Of a stretch of DNA of 64,000 nt, positions 27,084 through 36,033 are shown in pieces (the stretch's first letter is position 1; the number at the start of each line of letters is the position of its first letter). Position numbers and translations under genes: made by a program. The stretch covers positions 44,067 to 108,066 of the forward strand of contig JAJOJF010000012.1 of the NCBI GenBank assembly GCA_021208885.1, written 5' to 3'. Source of the stretch: Burkholderiaceae bacterium (GTDB lineage Bacteria > Pseudomonadota > Gammaproteobacteria > Burkholderiales > Burkholderiaceae_B). Below the pieces are notes generated by a model. That model searched no databases and was not told where the DNA came from. It saw nothing but the letters and a program-made list of their open reading frames with translations.

Positions 27084-28268
27084 TCAACGGAAACCCACGG
27101 TTTCAAGCTTGCCGTCCTTTACTTGCAGCACACGGTAGCTACCACTGCTTTCGCCAGGTTCGAGCATCCGGATATCTGAAGCCCCGTCATAGTCGATCTT
27201 CCCGCCCTCGGCCAGAATCTTCAGGCCCTTGGCAAGTTCGCCGGCGTAGATTTTTTCGCCAGGCCCATTGGCAATTTCCATCACCATTGGCGCAACCTTG
27301 GCGCTGTCAGTCGATTGCGCTGCTTGCATCGCCAACAAAATCAATGCCGCTGCGTCGTAAGACTGATGTGTGTAGGGCCCCAGGTTAATGTTGGCTGCTT
27401 TGGCCATTTCCTCAAATGTTGCTGCACCTTTGCTGTCGGTGCCAGGTGCCACGCCCCAGGCGCCATTGAGTCCAGGGCCGATTGCCTGCGGCAGACTGTC
27501 GCCAATCATGCCATCAGGCAAAAAGAATGTGTCAAAGGCACCTGTATCAAGCGAAGATTGAATAATGCCGCGACCGCCTTGGTCCAGGTAGCCTGCAACG
27601 ATCAGTATGTCACCGCCAGCTGCTGCAAGCGCCGCTACCTCAGCGGTGTAGTCGCCTTTGCCGTCTTCATGGGCGGCTGACAGAGTAATTTTCCCGCCAA
27701 GCTTTTCAAAGTTCGACTGAATGCTGTTGGCTAGTCCACGACCATAGTCGTTGTTCGTATAGGTCAGAGCAGCAGTTTTGATGCCTTGCTCATTAAGCAT
27801 CGCGGCAATTACTTCACCTTGACGTGCATCGGATGGTGCGGTTCGGTAGAAAAATCCGTTGTCTTGAACAGCCGTCAGGGCAGGCGAGGTTGCCGAAGGC
27901 GAGATAATCAACATGCCACGCGGAACTGCAACGTTTTGCACGACCGCGGTGGTTACCCCAGAGCAGTCAGCGCCCACAATGGAAGCAACACCCTCTGAGT
28001 TGATGAGACGTTCTGCGGCGGCCGTGGCTGCAGCGGCGTCAACGCAAGTGGAGTCTGCGCGCACGGGTTCCACTTTTACGCCGCCGAGCAAAAGACCACT
28101 GTCCGAAACCTCCTTCATCGCCAGCTCAGCGCTAGCGGCCATGTGTGGAGTGAGCGACTCAATTGGGCCAGTGTAGCCAAGCAACACACCAAGTTTGACT
28201 GTATCTTGTGCCTGGGCACCAAATGAAACCATGGCCGTTAATGCCACGGTTGAGAGTACTTTTTTCAA
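27084..28268 (-). CDS. ABC transporter solute-binding protein, branched-chain amino acid type (Peripla_BP_6)
   Basis: The 394-residue protein carries a signal peptide cleaved near G-A-Q-A (about residue 20) and a two-lobe type I binding fold with V-K-L-G-V-L-L-G-Y-T-G-P and S-A-T-S-P-A-L. The start codon is TTG at 28268 with AAGGAG 6 nt upstream. It is the first gene of the importer operon, divergent from gdhA. It does not look like UrtA, so a urea role is not supported despite the urease next door. Confidence 0.92.
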   Translation of the reverse strand: MKKVLSTVALTAMVSFGAQAQDTVKLGVLLGYTGPIESLTPHMAASAELAMKEVSDSGLLLGGVKVEPVRADSTCVDAAAATAAAERLINSEGVASIVGADCSGVTTAVVQNVAVPRGMLIISPSATSPALTAVQDNGFFYRTAPSDARQGEVIAAMLNEQGIKTAALTYTNNDYGRGLANSIQSNFEKLGGKITLSAAHEDGKGDYTAEVAALAAAGGDILIVAGYLDQGGRGIIQSSLDTGAFDTFFLPDGMIGDSLPQAIGPGLNGAWGVAPGTDSKGAATFEEMAKAANINLGPYTHQSYDAAALILLAMQAAQSTDSAKVAPMVMEIANGPGEKIYAGELAKGLKILAEGGKIDYDGASDIRMLEPGESSGSYRVLQVKDGKLETVGFR

Positions 28269-28762
28269 TTTGATCTCCTTTGTCAGGGGTGGTAACTGAA
28301 AGATAGATTTGTACTGTCACGAAATATACACAAAGTTACAAAAAGTCCACTTGTGTTCACATAAGCAGCAGGCAATTACTCGAGACTTTTAGGGCTTCTA
28401 CCGAATTGTTTTTGCCGAGCTAGTGAACAAATTGCTCTCTTGCATGGCTGGTGTGCTCTCACTAATGACAGTCAAGGCGCCTGTTGCCCGTCGTCGATAA
28501 GCCAAAAATAGAACGCTCTCTTTTGAAACGCAGCGGCCATGATTCCGGTTTGTCCTGAAGCTCCGCATTGAATCTGTTGTTTGAAATCTCTAAATTGGTG
28601 CAAAGCTGACGTTAAACTTTCGATCTGATGATAAATATCAATAAAATTCCCCAATATAAGTCATTTTTTGGTGTAAAAACGGCAAATTTATCGTAAATGC
28701 ACCAAGATAAAACATTCCAACGCACCATATTTGGTGTCTCAGTTCTTACCTAGGGGTTTAAA
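28269..28762. promoter_or_regulatory. 494-nt divergent region with repeated TTGGTG half-sites
   Basis: No gene is evident. The gdhA-proximal half carries five TTGGTG-type hexamers: plus strand at 28595-28600, 28668-28673 and 28731-28736; minus strand at 28700-28705 and (as ATGGTG) 28723-28728. They form two inverted pairs, one with a 4-nt gap. NtrC sites share the GCACC/GGTGC core, but the spacing differs. No -24/-12 match was found here. Confidence 0.5.
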
Positions 28763-30106
28763 TTGAAGTACAGCTCAATGCACCAGTTTTTAACTCAGGT
28801 GGCCGAACGGAACCCGGGGCAACCAGAGTTCTTGCAGGCCGTCACCGAAGTCATCGAGAGTATCTGGCCATTTATTGAGCAAAATCCCCGATACGCAGAA
28901 CAAGGGTTGCTTGAGCGTCTGGTTGAGCCTGAACGGATTGTGATGTTTCGTGTCTCGTGGGTAGATGATAATGGGCGCGTGCAGGTCAATCGTGGCTACC
29001 GTATTCAGCACAATATGGCAATTGGACCTTACAAGGGTGGACTGCGGTTCCACCCGTCTGTAAATCTGTCAGTGTTGAAATTTCTCGCATTTGAGCAGAC
29101 GTTTAAGAACGCGCTGACAACCCTGCCCATGGGTGGGGGCAAAGGTGGTTCGGATTTTGACCCGAAGGGAAAGAGTCCAAGCGAAGTTATGCGGTTTTGC
29201 CAAGCCTTCATCAGCGAGCTCTATCGACATGTCGGCGCTGACACGGATGTACCTGCTGGCGATATTGGTGTGGGCGCGCGTGAAGTCGGATTTATGGCCG
29301 GTATGTACAAAAAGCTGGCCAACCGGGCAGACTGTGTCTTCACAGGAAAAGGCTTGAGCTTTGGAGGGTCTTTGATTCGCCCGGAAGCCACAGGCTACGG
29401 CACGGTTTACTTTGCCCAGGAAATGTTGAAAATGAAGTCCAGATCATTTGAAGGCATGCGTGTCAGCGTGTCTGGATCAGGCAACGTTGCCCAATACGCC
29501 ATCGAAAAGGCGATGGCACTTGGCGCCAAAATTGTCACGGTCTCAGATTCGGCCGGTACAGTCATTGACGAAGATGGTTTCACGCCGGAAAAGCTAGCCG
29601 TGCTCATGGAAGTCAAAAACGAACGCTATGGCCGGGTGAGTGATTACGCTGACCGTGTGGGAGCCAAGTTTGCGGCTGGCAAAAGGCCCTGGCATGTGCC
29701 GGTTGACGTGGCTTTGCCATGCGCGACTCAAAATGAGCTCGATGCTAGCGACGCCTGTCTTTTGATTAACAATGGCGTTAGTTGTGTCGCCGAAGGCGCG
29801 AACATGCCATGCACGGTTGAAGCAACTGAAGCGTTTGAAAAAGCGGGTGTGCTGTACGCACCGGGCAAAGCCAGTAATGCTGGCGGTGTCGCCACTTCGG
29901 GTCTAGAGATGAGCCAAAATGCCATGCGTTTGTCTTGGGTGCGCGAAGAGGTCGATGCCCGGCTGCTACAGATCATGCAAAACATTCATTCCGTATGCGT
30001 CAAGCACGGGATGAGTGAAGATGGCTCTGTCAGTTATATCAAGGGTGCCAACATAGCGGGTTTTGTGAAAGTGGCTGATGCCATGCTTGCTCAGGGTGTG
30101 GTTTAG
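28763..30106 (+). CDS. gdhA: NADP-specific glutamate dehydrogenase
   Basis: The 447-residue protein has the hexameric GDH motifs G-P-Y-K-G-G-L-R-F-H-P, the catalytic-lysine segment L-P-M-G-G-G-K-G-G-S-D-F, P-A-G-D-I-G-V-G and a Rossmann S-G-S-G-N-V-A-Q. Length and sequence match the bacterial NADPH-dependent type, which aminates 2-oxoglutarate. TTG 28763 is chosen because AGGGG lies about 6 nt before it; ATG 28778 lacks a ribosome site. It sits beside the ammonia-releasing urease and amidase genes, fitting an assimilation role. Confidence 0.95.
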   Translation: MKYSSMHQFLTQVAERNPGQPEFLQAVTEVIESIWPFIEQNPRYAEQGLLERLVEPERIVMFRVSWVDDNGRVQVNRGYRIQHNMAIGPYKGGLRFHPSVNLSVLKFLAFEQTFKNALTTLPMGGGKGGSDFDPKGKSPSEVMRFCQAFISELYRHVGADTDVPAGDIGVGAREVGFMAGMYKKLANRADCVFTGKGLSFGGSLIRPEATGYGTVYFAQEMLKMKSRSFEGMRVSVSGSGNVAQYAIEKAMALGAKIVTVSDSAGTVIDEDGFTPEKLAVLMEVKNERYGRVSDYADRVGAKFAAGKRPWHVPVDVALPCATQNELDASDACLLINNGVSCVAEGANMPCTVEATEAFEKAGVLYAPGKASNAGGVATSGLEMSQNAMRLSWVREEVDARLLQIMQNIHSVCVKHGMSEDGSVSYIKGANIAGFVKVADAMLAQGVV

Positions 30107-30129
30107 TCGTTTACAAAAGGCCCCAGGCG

Positions 30130-31395
30130 GTGCAGTTAAACTACCGGCAGTGTGCTGGATTGAACCCCACTGTTAACGTTGAGTTAGGTGAGACTGGATT
30201 GCCAACTTTGGAACCCACTGAAATAAATAGAAATGCCCAAACGCGTTCTAGTCGTTTGGGCATCATGCATCTATGCCTATCGCACAGTTGGGGTGGATTA
30301 GAGATGTACCCGCCTCGGGTATGCCACGCTCTGCGTGAGCAAGGGCATAACGTTCATGCGATCGCTTTTACGAACTCGAGGGTCTTGAAAGGTTTTCGGG
30401 ATGATGGTGTACCGACGCTCGAGTTTGACAGTTCGATGAAAGCCTTGCTCGGCGCTAGATCGATATTGGCCTACATTCGTGAGCACGACATCAAAATCCT
30501 GCATGCAAACAAATCAGGCGATATGCGACTAGCCGCATTGTTGGTCCAACTTGCGCCAGAATTGCGCCTTTTCTTCACCGATCACATGGGGGTGACCAAG
30601 CCAAAGAAGGATTGGTATCACCGATGGGCCTATTCAAAGGTCACTTATCTTTTTGCGATCAGCAAAGCGACCTTCACGCGAAACTTGAATGCATTCCCAG
30701 TTGCCAGTGATCGTGTCGTGCAACTCTATTACGGCATGGATTTCAATGCCTACCAGATTCCGCTAAGCGAGACCGAGCGCCGCGTTGTTCGTGTCTCAAT
30801 GGGTGTGCCTGAAGATGGCGTGTTGATTGCATTGCCAGGCCGACTCTCCCCGGGCAAGGGTCACGAGGTTTGGGTTAAAGCGCTCGCTGAACTGCTGCAT
30901 CAGCAGACCAGCGAGCCATGGCATGGGGTGGTCATTGGCGATGCGTCTGGAGCAGATGCTGAGCCTGGCGGCTATAAAGACCGAATCGAGCAGTTGGTCC
31001 ATGAGCTTGGTCTGCAACAGAAAATAACTTTCGCAGGCTTTCGGGGGGATATGCCGCGCTGCTTGCTTGCGTGTGACATTTCTGCGATCCCCTCTGATAA
31101 CGAGGCGTTTGGCCTGTCAGTGATCGAATCAATGGCAGCTGGCTGTGCTGTTGTCGGTGCAGACAGTGGTGCAGTGCCTGAGTTGGTTGGCCAGTCGCGG
31201 GGAATGCTCGCGCCCGCAAAAGATCCCGCTGCGTGGGCAGTTTGTCTGCAGTACTTGGTTAACCAGCCTGAGTTGAGGCAGCGCTTTGCTAGCGAGTCAC
31301 GTCAATGGGCGCGTGAGAATTTCACCATGGAAAGGCATTTGAATGCGCTAGTGGCTTATTACAGGCAAGCACTGAGCACCGAAGTCTGTCGATAA
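30130..31395 (+). CDS. glycosyltransferase, GT-B fold (GT4-like)
   Basis: The protein is up to 421 residues. The N-terminal GT4-like domain has H-S-W-G-G-L-E; the C-terminal domain has P-G-R-L-S-P-G-K-G-H-E and the nucleotide-sugar motif N-E-A-F-G-L-S-V-I-E-S-M-A-A-G. The first 45 residues are weakly conserved in character, so the true start could be as late as ATG 30265; GTG 30130 follows AAAAGG at 9 nt. No polysaccharide cluster surrounds it; it follows gdhA and converges with a DUF454 gene. Donor and acceptor are unknown. Confidence 0.85.
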   Translation: MQLNYRQCAGLNPTVNVELGETGLPTLEPTEINRNAQTRSSRLGIMHLCLSHSWGGLEMYPPRVCHALREQGHNVHAIAFTNSRVLKGFRDDGVPTLEFDSSMKALLGARSILAYIREHDIKILHANKSGDMRLAALLVQLAPELRLFFTDHMGVTKPKKDWYHRWAYSKVTYLFAISKATFTRNLNAFPVASDRVVQLYYGMDFNAYQIPLSETERRVVRVSMGVPEDGVLIALPGRLSPGKGHEVWVKALAELLHQQTSEPWHGVVIGDASGADAEPGGYKDRIEQLVHELGLQQKITFAGFRGDMPRCLLACDISAIPSDNEAFGLSVIESMAAGCAVVGADSGAVPELVGQSRGMLAPAKDPAAWAVCLQYLVNQPELRQRFASESRQWARENFTMERHLNALVAYYRQALSTEVCR

Positions 31396-31400
31396 ATTTG

Positions 31401-31871
31401 TTATTTCTGCTTGATCTGATTTGACTCAGACGTCTCGCGGGTTGGAATCCGCCAAACCACCCAGGCTCCGATCAATGCGGCTATCAGCACCACGATTTGT
31501 AGATGCAGGTTGTCGTGCAGGATCCATAACGAAATGGAAATCGTAGTTGCCATGGTCGCAAGCGCAAGCCGCTTGGTTCGCCTGGGCAGACTGCGATGAT
31601 CTGACCAGTCTTTGAGCATAGGGCCAGCCCAAGTCGTTTGCAGCAACCAGCTGTGCAAGGTGGGCGACGCGCGTACAAAACAGGCGCCAGCCAGCAGGAC
31701 AAAAGGCGTGGTTGGTAAGCCAGGCAGTACAACCCCAAGCATGCCTAAGCCAAGCGAGAAGATCCCAATTGCAATAAGTAACCAACGCAGCCAAATTGGA
31801 GCGCGCTCCTGACGGGTTTCACGTGCATCATCGCTCAACCTGAGCCCCCATGATTGTGGCAGGAGGTGCAA
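31401..31871 (-). CDS. DUF454 (YbaN-like) inner membrane protein
   Basis: The protein is up to 156 residues with the YbaN/DUF454 core: a first membrane helix, then L-P-G-L-P-T-T-P-F-V-L-L-A, A-C-F-V-R-A-S-P and two closing membrane helices. Start is uncertain: TTG 31871 gives a 28-residue N-terminal extension not usual in the family. It lies 34 nt downstream of the P-type ATPase gene on the same strand. Function of the family is not established. Confidence 0.82.
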   Translation of the reverse strand: MHLLPQSWGLRLSDDARETRQERAPIWLRWLLIAIGIFSLGLGMLGVVLPGLPTTPFVLLAGACFVRASPTLHSWLLQTTWAGPMLKDWSDHRSLPRRTKRLALATMATTISISLWILHDNLHLQIVVLIAALIGAWVVWRIPTRETSESNQIKQK

Positions 31872-31905
31872 CGAGTAGCGATTGGCATCATCATTTTTTG
31901 CAATG

Positions 31906-34704
31906 TCAGAGGGTTGCTTGCTGGCTGCGACGCAGTAGCAATTTCTCTACCTCAAGAACCAGCAGCACTAGCGCGCCGATTCCAATAACAACAGTCAGCT
32001 GCGTCAATGACAATGCCTTAGTCTCAAAGACGTTCTGTAACGTTGGCCAATAGGTCATCAATATTTGTACCCCAGCAACGAATGTGACAGACGCCAATAC
32101 AAGCGGTGTGCCTTTAACGCCTTGCCAAGTAAACGATCTGGATTTTAGGTAACGAACACTAAATAGATAGAATATCTCCATGCTGACCAATGTGTTTACA
32201 GCCATGGTGCGAGCAACCTCGATTGATTCGCCCTGACTTAAGGACCAGTGAAACACACCAAATATTCCCGATAAAAATAGTGAGGCAACAAATAAGATCC
32301 GCCAAATAAGAAATTTCGACAATAAGGGCTCATGGCGCGGACGCGGTGCTCGGCTCATCACGTCAGGCTCAGCCGATTCAAACGCCAGAATCATGGCCAG
32401 CCCAATTGAGCTCACCATATTGACCCATAGGATTTGAAGTGGCGTGATGGGAAGGCTCGTGCCAAGCAAAATGGCAGCACCTATGGCCATTGATTCTCCA
32501 CCGTTGATCGGCAACAAGAATGCGATGGTTTTCTTCAAGTTGTCGTATACCGTTCGTCCTTCCTCGACAGCATTGGCAATGGAAGCGAAGTTATCGTCGC
32601 CAAGCACAATTTCAGAAGCTTGTTTGGCGGCTTCTGTGCCTTTTTTGCCCATCGCAATGCCAATGTCTGCTTGTTTAAGGGCAGGGGAGTCATTGACACC
32701 GTCCCCAGTCATTGCCACGATATGGTCGTTGGCTTGCAGGGCTCGAACGATACGAATTTTGTGTTCAGGGCTTGCTCTGGCGAACACGTCGGTGTGCTCA
32801 ACTAGCGTCTGTAGTTGATCATCGGAAAGCGTTTGGATTTCGTGTCCCGTTATCACGTGTTTGCCATCGCCGATGCCCAGTTCTTTGGCAATCGCGAGAG
32901 CTGTCCCGGCGTGGTCACCGGTGATCATTTTGACATTGATTTGTGCCTGCTTGCATAAGGCGACAGAGAGAATCGCTTCCTCTCTGGGTGGATCAATAAT
33001 CCCGACAATACCCACAAATGTCAGTTCATGAACGTGCTCCTGGATGTTGTGTTGATTCAGGTTGGTGACGTCTGTCTTGATGGCTATGCCTAATACTCGG
33101 CGTCCAAGCCTAGACTCACGGTTGATTTTTTCAGTCCAGTATTCAAGGTTGACTGCTCGACGAGAGCCATCACTGGCTAGTTCATCGCTAGAGAACGACA
33201 GGATTTTTTCTGGTGCACCCTTGACCAAGATAAAACGTTGACTAAACGCTGGATTGGCGAGGTTGTCATGTCCAGTTGCCATGAAACGGTGCTCTGACTC
33301 AAATGGCACCGTACAGGTGCGTGGGAATTTTTGATGCAATTCCCTAAGATGGCTCCCTAATTTCATTGATAGGGTCAACAATGCCCCTTCAGTAGGATCA
33401 CCGCTGACGGACCAATCGCCATTAATATCTTCCGACAAAGACGCGTCGTTGCATAGTGCGCTGGTCAACGCAACCCATGTAACGGGCGAAATCGTGTCGG
33501 TATCGAGGCTCATGCCATAAAAGCCCGCTTCGGGCTCACTTTCGTTGGTAACGGCGCCATCTGGGCCGTAGCCCGAGCCCGTAATAGCTAATTCTTGATT
33601 TTCCAACACGACACTTTGCGCAGTCATCTCGTTGCGCGTCAGCGTCCCGGTTTTATCGGAACAAATTACAGTTACCGCTCCGAGCGTTTCGACAGCCGGC
33701 AATCGACGCACAACTGCATTGCGTCGCGCCATGCGTTGCACACCAATAGACAGCGTGATTGTGAGAATGGCTGGCAATCCTTCTGGAATAGCGGCCACCG
33801 CCAATCCCACCACTGCCATGAAAGTGTCTGGCAGATTAAGACCGATGATCCAGATGCCGTAAGCCAACAGCAACAGGGCCAGTGTCAGGATGGTAAATGT
33901 TAGCCACCTTGAAAACTGGGTCATATTGCGAACTAGCGGTGTCTCAAGGCTTTGCACCGTTTGCATCAGACGCCCGATTCGTCCCATTTCGGTTTGCATG
34001 CCAGTGGCAACTACGAGACCATGGCCCTGGCCTTGAGTCACTATGGTTCCTGCATAACCCATGCTGCTTCTATCGCCAATGGTTGCGTCCAACGCGACAG
34101 GTTCACTTGATTTGCTGACCGCGACTGATTCACCGGTTAGCGCTGATTCATCAACGCGAAGATTGACCACGCCAATCCAACGCAGGTCTGCTGGCAAATT
34201 GTCACCGGATGCAACGGTAACAACATCACCTGGAACGATATCCTCAGCAGCCAAGGTCTGTAGCTTGCCATCGCGTAAAACTTGTGCCTGGGGTGCAAGC
34301 AACTTTTCGATCGCTTGCAATGATTTTTCTGCCTTGCCTTCCTGATAGAGACCGATAGATATATTTAAAACCACGACTGTGAGAATGACGATCGAGTCGA
34401 GTCGATGGTCAATCAGCCAAGTTATCAACGCCGCTGCGATCAGAACATAGATGAGAAGGTTATGTATTTGAGCGACGAGTCGTTTAAAAAAACCAGACGA
34501 CTTTTGTTGTTCATAAACATTGGCACCATACAGAACGCGTCGCTCTTGCGCTTGATCGCTGTTTAAACCAGAACGACTTGCTTGCAGATTCGATAACGCC
34601 AACTCGATCGGCTCTGAGTGCCATTCGCAAGCGCTGCGGTTTGCAGGGGAGATTTGCTTCTGTACGGGGTCAGTTGACTTTTGCATGTCGAGACAGGGAT
34701 GCAT
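31906..34704 (-). CDS. P-type cation-transporting ATPase, P2 (Ca2+-like) type
   Basis: The 932-residue pump has an N-terminal cation ATPase domain, the actuator T-G-E-S, the phosphorylation motif D-K-T-G-T-L-T, T-G-D (M-I-T-G-D-H-A) and G-D-G-V-N-D-S. The M4 P-E-G-L-P motif and about ten membrane segments match P2A-type Ca2+ pumps and related bacterial enzymes. It does not carry heavy-metal N-terminal domains or the C-P-C motif, so it is not a P1B pump. ATG 34704 is used; ATG 34686 is an alternative. The ion is unproven; the neighbouring feo operon raises Fe/Mn as possibilities but the motif argues for Ca2+ or Mg2+. Confidence 0.92.
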   Translation of the reverse strand: MHPCLDMQKSTDPVQKQISPANRSACEWHSEPIELALSNLQASRSGLNSDQAQERRVLYGANVYEQQKSSGFFKRLVAQIHNLLIYVLIAAALITWLIDHRLDSIVILTVVVLNISIGLYQEGKAEKSLQAIEKLLAPQAQVLRDGKLQTLAAEDIVPGDVVTVASGDNLPADLRWIGVVNLRVDESALTGESVAVSKSSEPVALDATIGDRSSMGYAGTIVTQGQGHGLVVATGMQTEMGRIGRLMQTVQSLETPLVRNMTQFSRWLTFTILTLALLLLAYGIWIIGLNLPDTFMAVVGLAVAAIPEGLPAILTITLSIGVQRMARRNAVVRRLPAVETLGAVTVICSDKTGTLTRNEMTAQSVVLENQELAITGSGYGPDGAVTNESEPEAGFYGMSLDTDTISPVTWVALTSALCNDASLSEDINGDWSVSGDPTEGALLTLSMKLGSHLRELHQKFPRTCTVPFESEHRFMATGHDNLANPAFSQRFILVKGAPEKILSFSSDELASDGSRRAVNLEYWTEKINRESRLGRRVLGIAIKTDVTNLNQHNIQEHVHELTFVGIVGIIDPPREEAILSVALCKQAQINVKMITGDHAGTALAIAKELGIGDGKHVITGHEIQTLSDDQLQTLVEHTDVFARASPEHKIRIVRALQANDHIVAMTGDGVNDSPALKQADIGIAMGKKGTEAAKQASEIVLGDDNFASIANAVEEGRTVYDNLKKTIAFLLPINGGESMAIGAAILLGTSLPITPLQILWVNMVSSIGLAMILAFESAEPDVMSRAPRPRHEPLLSKFLIWRILFVASLFLSGIFGVFHWSLSQGESIEVARTMAVNTLVSMEIFYLFSVRYLKSRSFTWQGVKGTPLVLASVTFVAGVQILMTYWPTLQNVFETKALSLTQLTVVIGIGALVLLVLEVEKLLLRRSQQATL

Positions 34705-34731
34705 GGATCTGTCGTCTCATGATAGCGCAGT

Positions 34732-34759
34732 CCCAAGAACGGACCTAAGGCGTCTTGGG
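34732..34759. other. inverted repeat between barrel protein and ATPase genes
   Basis: CCCAAGA pairs with TCTTGGG around a 14-nt loop just after the outer-membrane gene. It lacks a T-run in either direction and may be a processing or weak termination site. Confidence 0.35.
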
Positions 34760-34785
34760 CCCGTCCTTGATTCAAGTTAAGCTTT

Positions 34786-35592
34786 TTAGAACTGGTAGGC
34801 AATGCCGGTTGTTATGGTGTAGCTCCAGCCATTGTCAGGCGAGTTTAGTGCTGTCGCACCGATAATTCCCAAGCCAATTTGCATGTTCGCCCTCGGGGCA
34901 TATTGAATCCCGATTTCACCGAAGGCTTGATAGTGACTGTTAAAAGAGGGGTTGGTCTCTAGGCCCACGTCAATGCCAGCTTTCCATCGTTCATTAATGA
35001 TGTACACAGGTGCTGCAGATATGCGCCAGAGTGATTTGCGCTGTGCTTCGGCTTGTTCAGTTGCTGCGTAATTGTTGCCCGTGTAGTCAAGATTAAGATG
35101 CAGCTCATGTGTATCCGCCATGTAGGAACCAACCATTGTGATTCCGAGGTTGACTTTCGCGTTACCCAAACCTCGGTCTTGCATATCTTTGGTAACCGGC
35201 AAAATCAACATGGGTTTAACCGCGGCACTCCAGCCAGAGCTCTGGTCACCTGCAAAGACCCATTTGGCTCCAATTTCCGTATTTAGCCAGCCATTGACTG
35301 GGCTGGTTTGTCGAGCAAAGCCGACAAATATATCGATATTGTCGTCTATGCCATAGGTGTAGCCAGCCGGAAAGACATTGGCTACACCCGATCCAGTGCC
35401 AATGACTCGACCCTCGAGATCAAGCTCATTATTGTGTTCTTTGACAAACTCATAGTTCAGTTCAATCTGATTGCCGCCTTGACCCTGAGTGCCCGCATCG
35501 TCCGTGATGAAGGGGAAAAACGCGTGTGCAGTGGTGGTTGTCAATGCAGTGGTTGCCAGTGCGAATGCACCGAGCATGAGGCGAAGTGCCAT
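34786..35592 (-). CDS. putative outer-membrane beta-barrel protein (phenol_MetA-deg-like)
   Basis: The 268-residue protein has a signal peptide ending near A-H-A, then F-F-P-F-I-T-D-D-A-G-T-Q-G, alternating amphipathic strands, and a C-terminal aromatic residue (Y-Q-F), all typical of outer-membrane barrels. It resembles the PF13557-type family often named transporter or MetA-like protein. GGAG lies 7 nt before the ATG. It sits downstream of feoABC and upstream of a P-type ATPase on one strand. The transported compound is unknown. Confidence 0.75.
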   Translation of the reverse strand: MALRLMLGAFALATTALTTTTAHAFFPFITDDAGTQGQGGNQIELNYEFVKEHNNELDLEGRVIGTGSGVANVFPAGYTYGIDDNIDIFVGFARQTSPVNGWLNTEIGAKWVFAGDQSSGWSAAVKPMLILPVTKDMQDRGLGNAKVNLGITMVGSYMADTHELHLNLDYTGNNYAATEQAEAQRKSLWRISAAPVYIINERWKAGIDVGLETNPSFNSHYQAFGEIGIQYAPRANMQIGLGIIGATALNSPDNGWSYTITTGIAYQF

Positions 35593-35801
35593 GAAACATC
35601 TCCATATGAATAACAGAACGTTTGTTTACCTGGTACGGACATCGCTACGCGCCCGCACCGGACATACAGGTGTCTGCATAGAGTTGCTTCATGGGTGAAT
35701 CTTATTTGGTTTGGTGTTTTGAATCAGCGTCTGGATTGGGCTGCTTATGCTTCAGGGCGGCTAGAAACTCGCGCTCGAGCAACGAGTTTCCGCGGCCGCT
35801 T

Positions 35802-36023
35802 TTAGCTGCACCACTCATACAGCTCGATTTCCTGTGGCTTGCATTTGCTGCAACTGCCGCCGCACGAGGTGCCTGATGGCAGACGCCGGACGCTGCCTTT
35901 AGCTTCTAGGCGATCGAGCATGCAACGCAGTGCATCCGGACTGACATCCAGTACGCTCGCCATGTCCTTCAAGGCAGCCCGGCGATTCAATTTGAGATAG
36001 TTGCTGACTTTGCTCAGTATCAT
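35802..36023 (-). CDS. feoC: FeoC-like small regulator
   Basis: The 73-residue protein has a winged-helix N-terminal region (I-L-S-K-V-S-N-Y-L and a D-M-A-S-V-L-D-V-S helix) followed by cysteines at about 54, 58, 61 and 72 in C-G-G-S-C-S-K-C and W-C-S. This fits FeoC (PF09012), a possible Fe-S sensing partner of FeoB. ATG 36023 lies 10 nt after the feoB stop on the same strand; a longer frame read through from upstream is an artefact of feoB's antisense-compatible frame. Small size and position make the call strong. Confidence 0.85.
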   Translation of the reverse strand: MILSKVSNYLKLNRRAALKDMASVLDVSPDALRCMLDRLEAKGSVRRLPSGTSCGGSCSKCKPQEIELYEWCS

Positions 36024-36033
36024 TTCAAGCTTC

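Noticed and set aside
23149..28268. Urea transporter (UrtABCDE) next to urease
   Set aside because: The binding protein resembles the general branched-chain amino acid type and not UrtA, and the ATPases look like LivG/LivF. Position alone is not enough.
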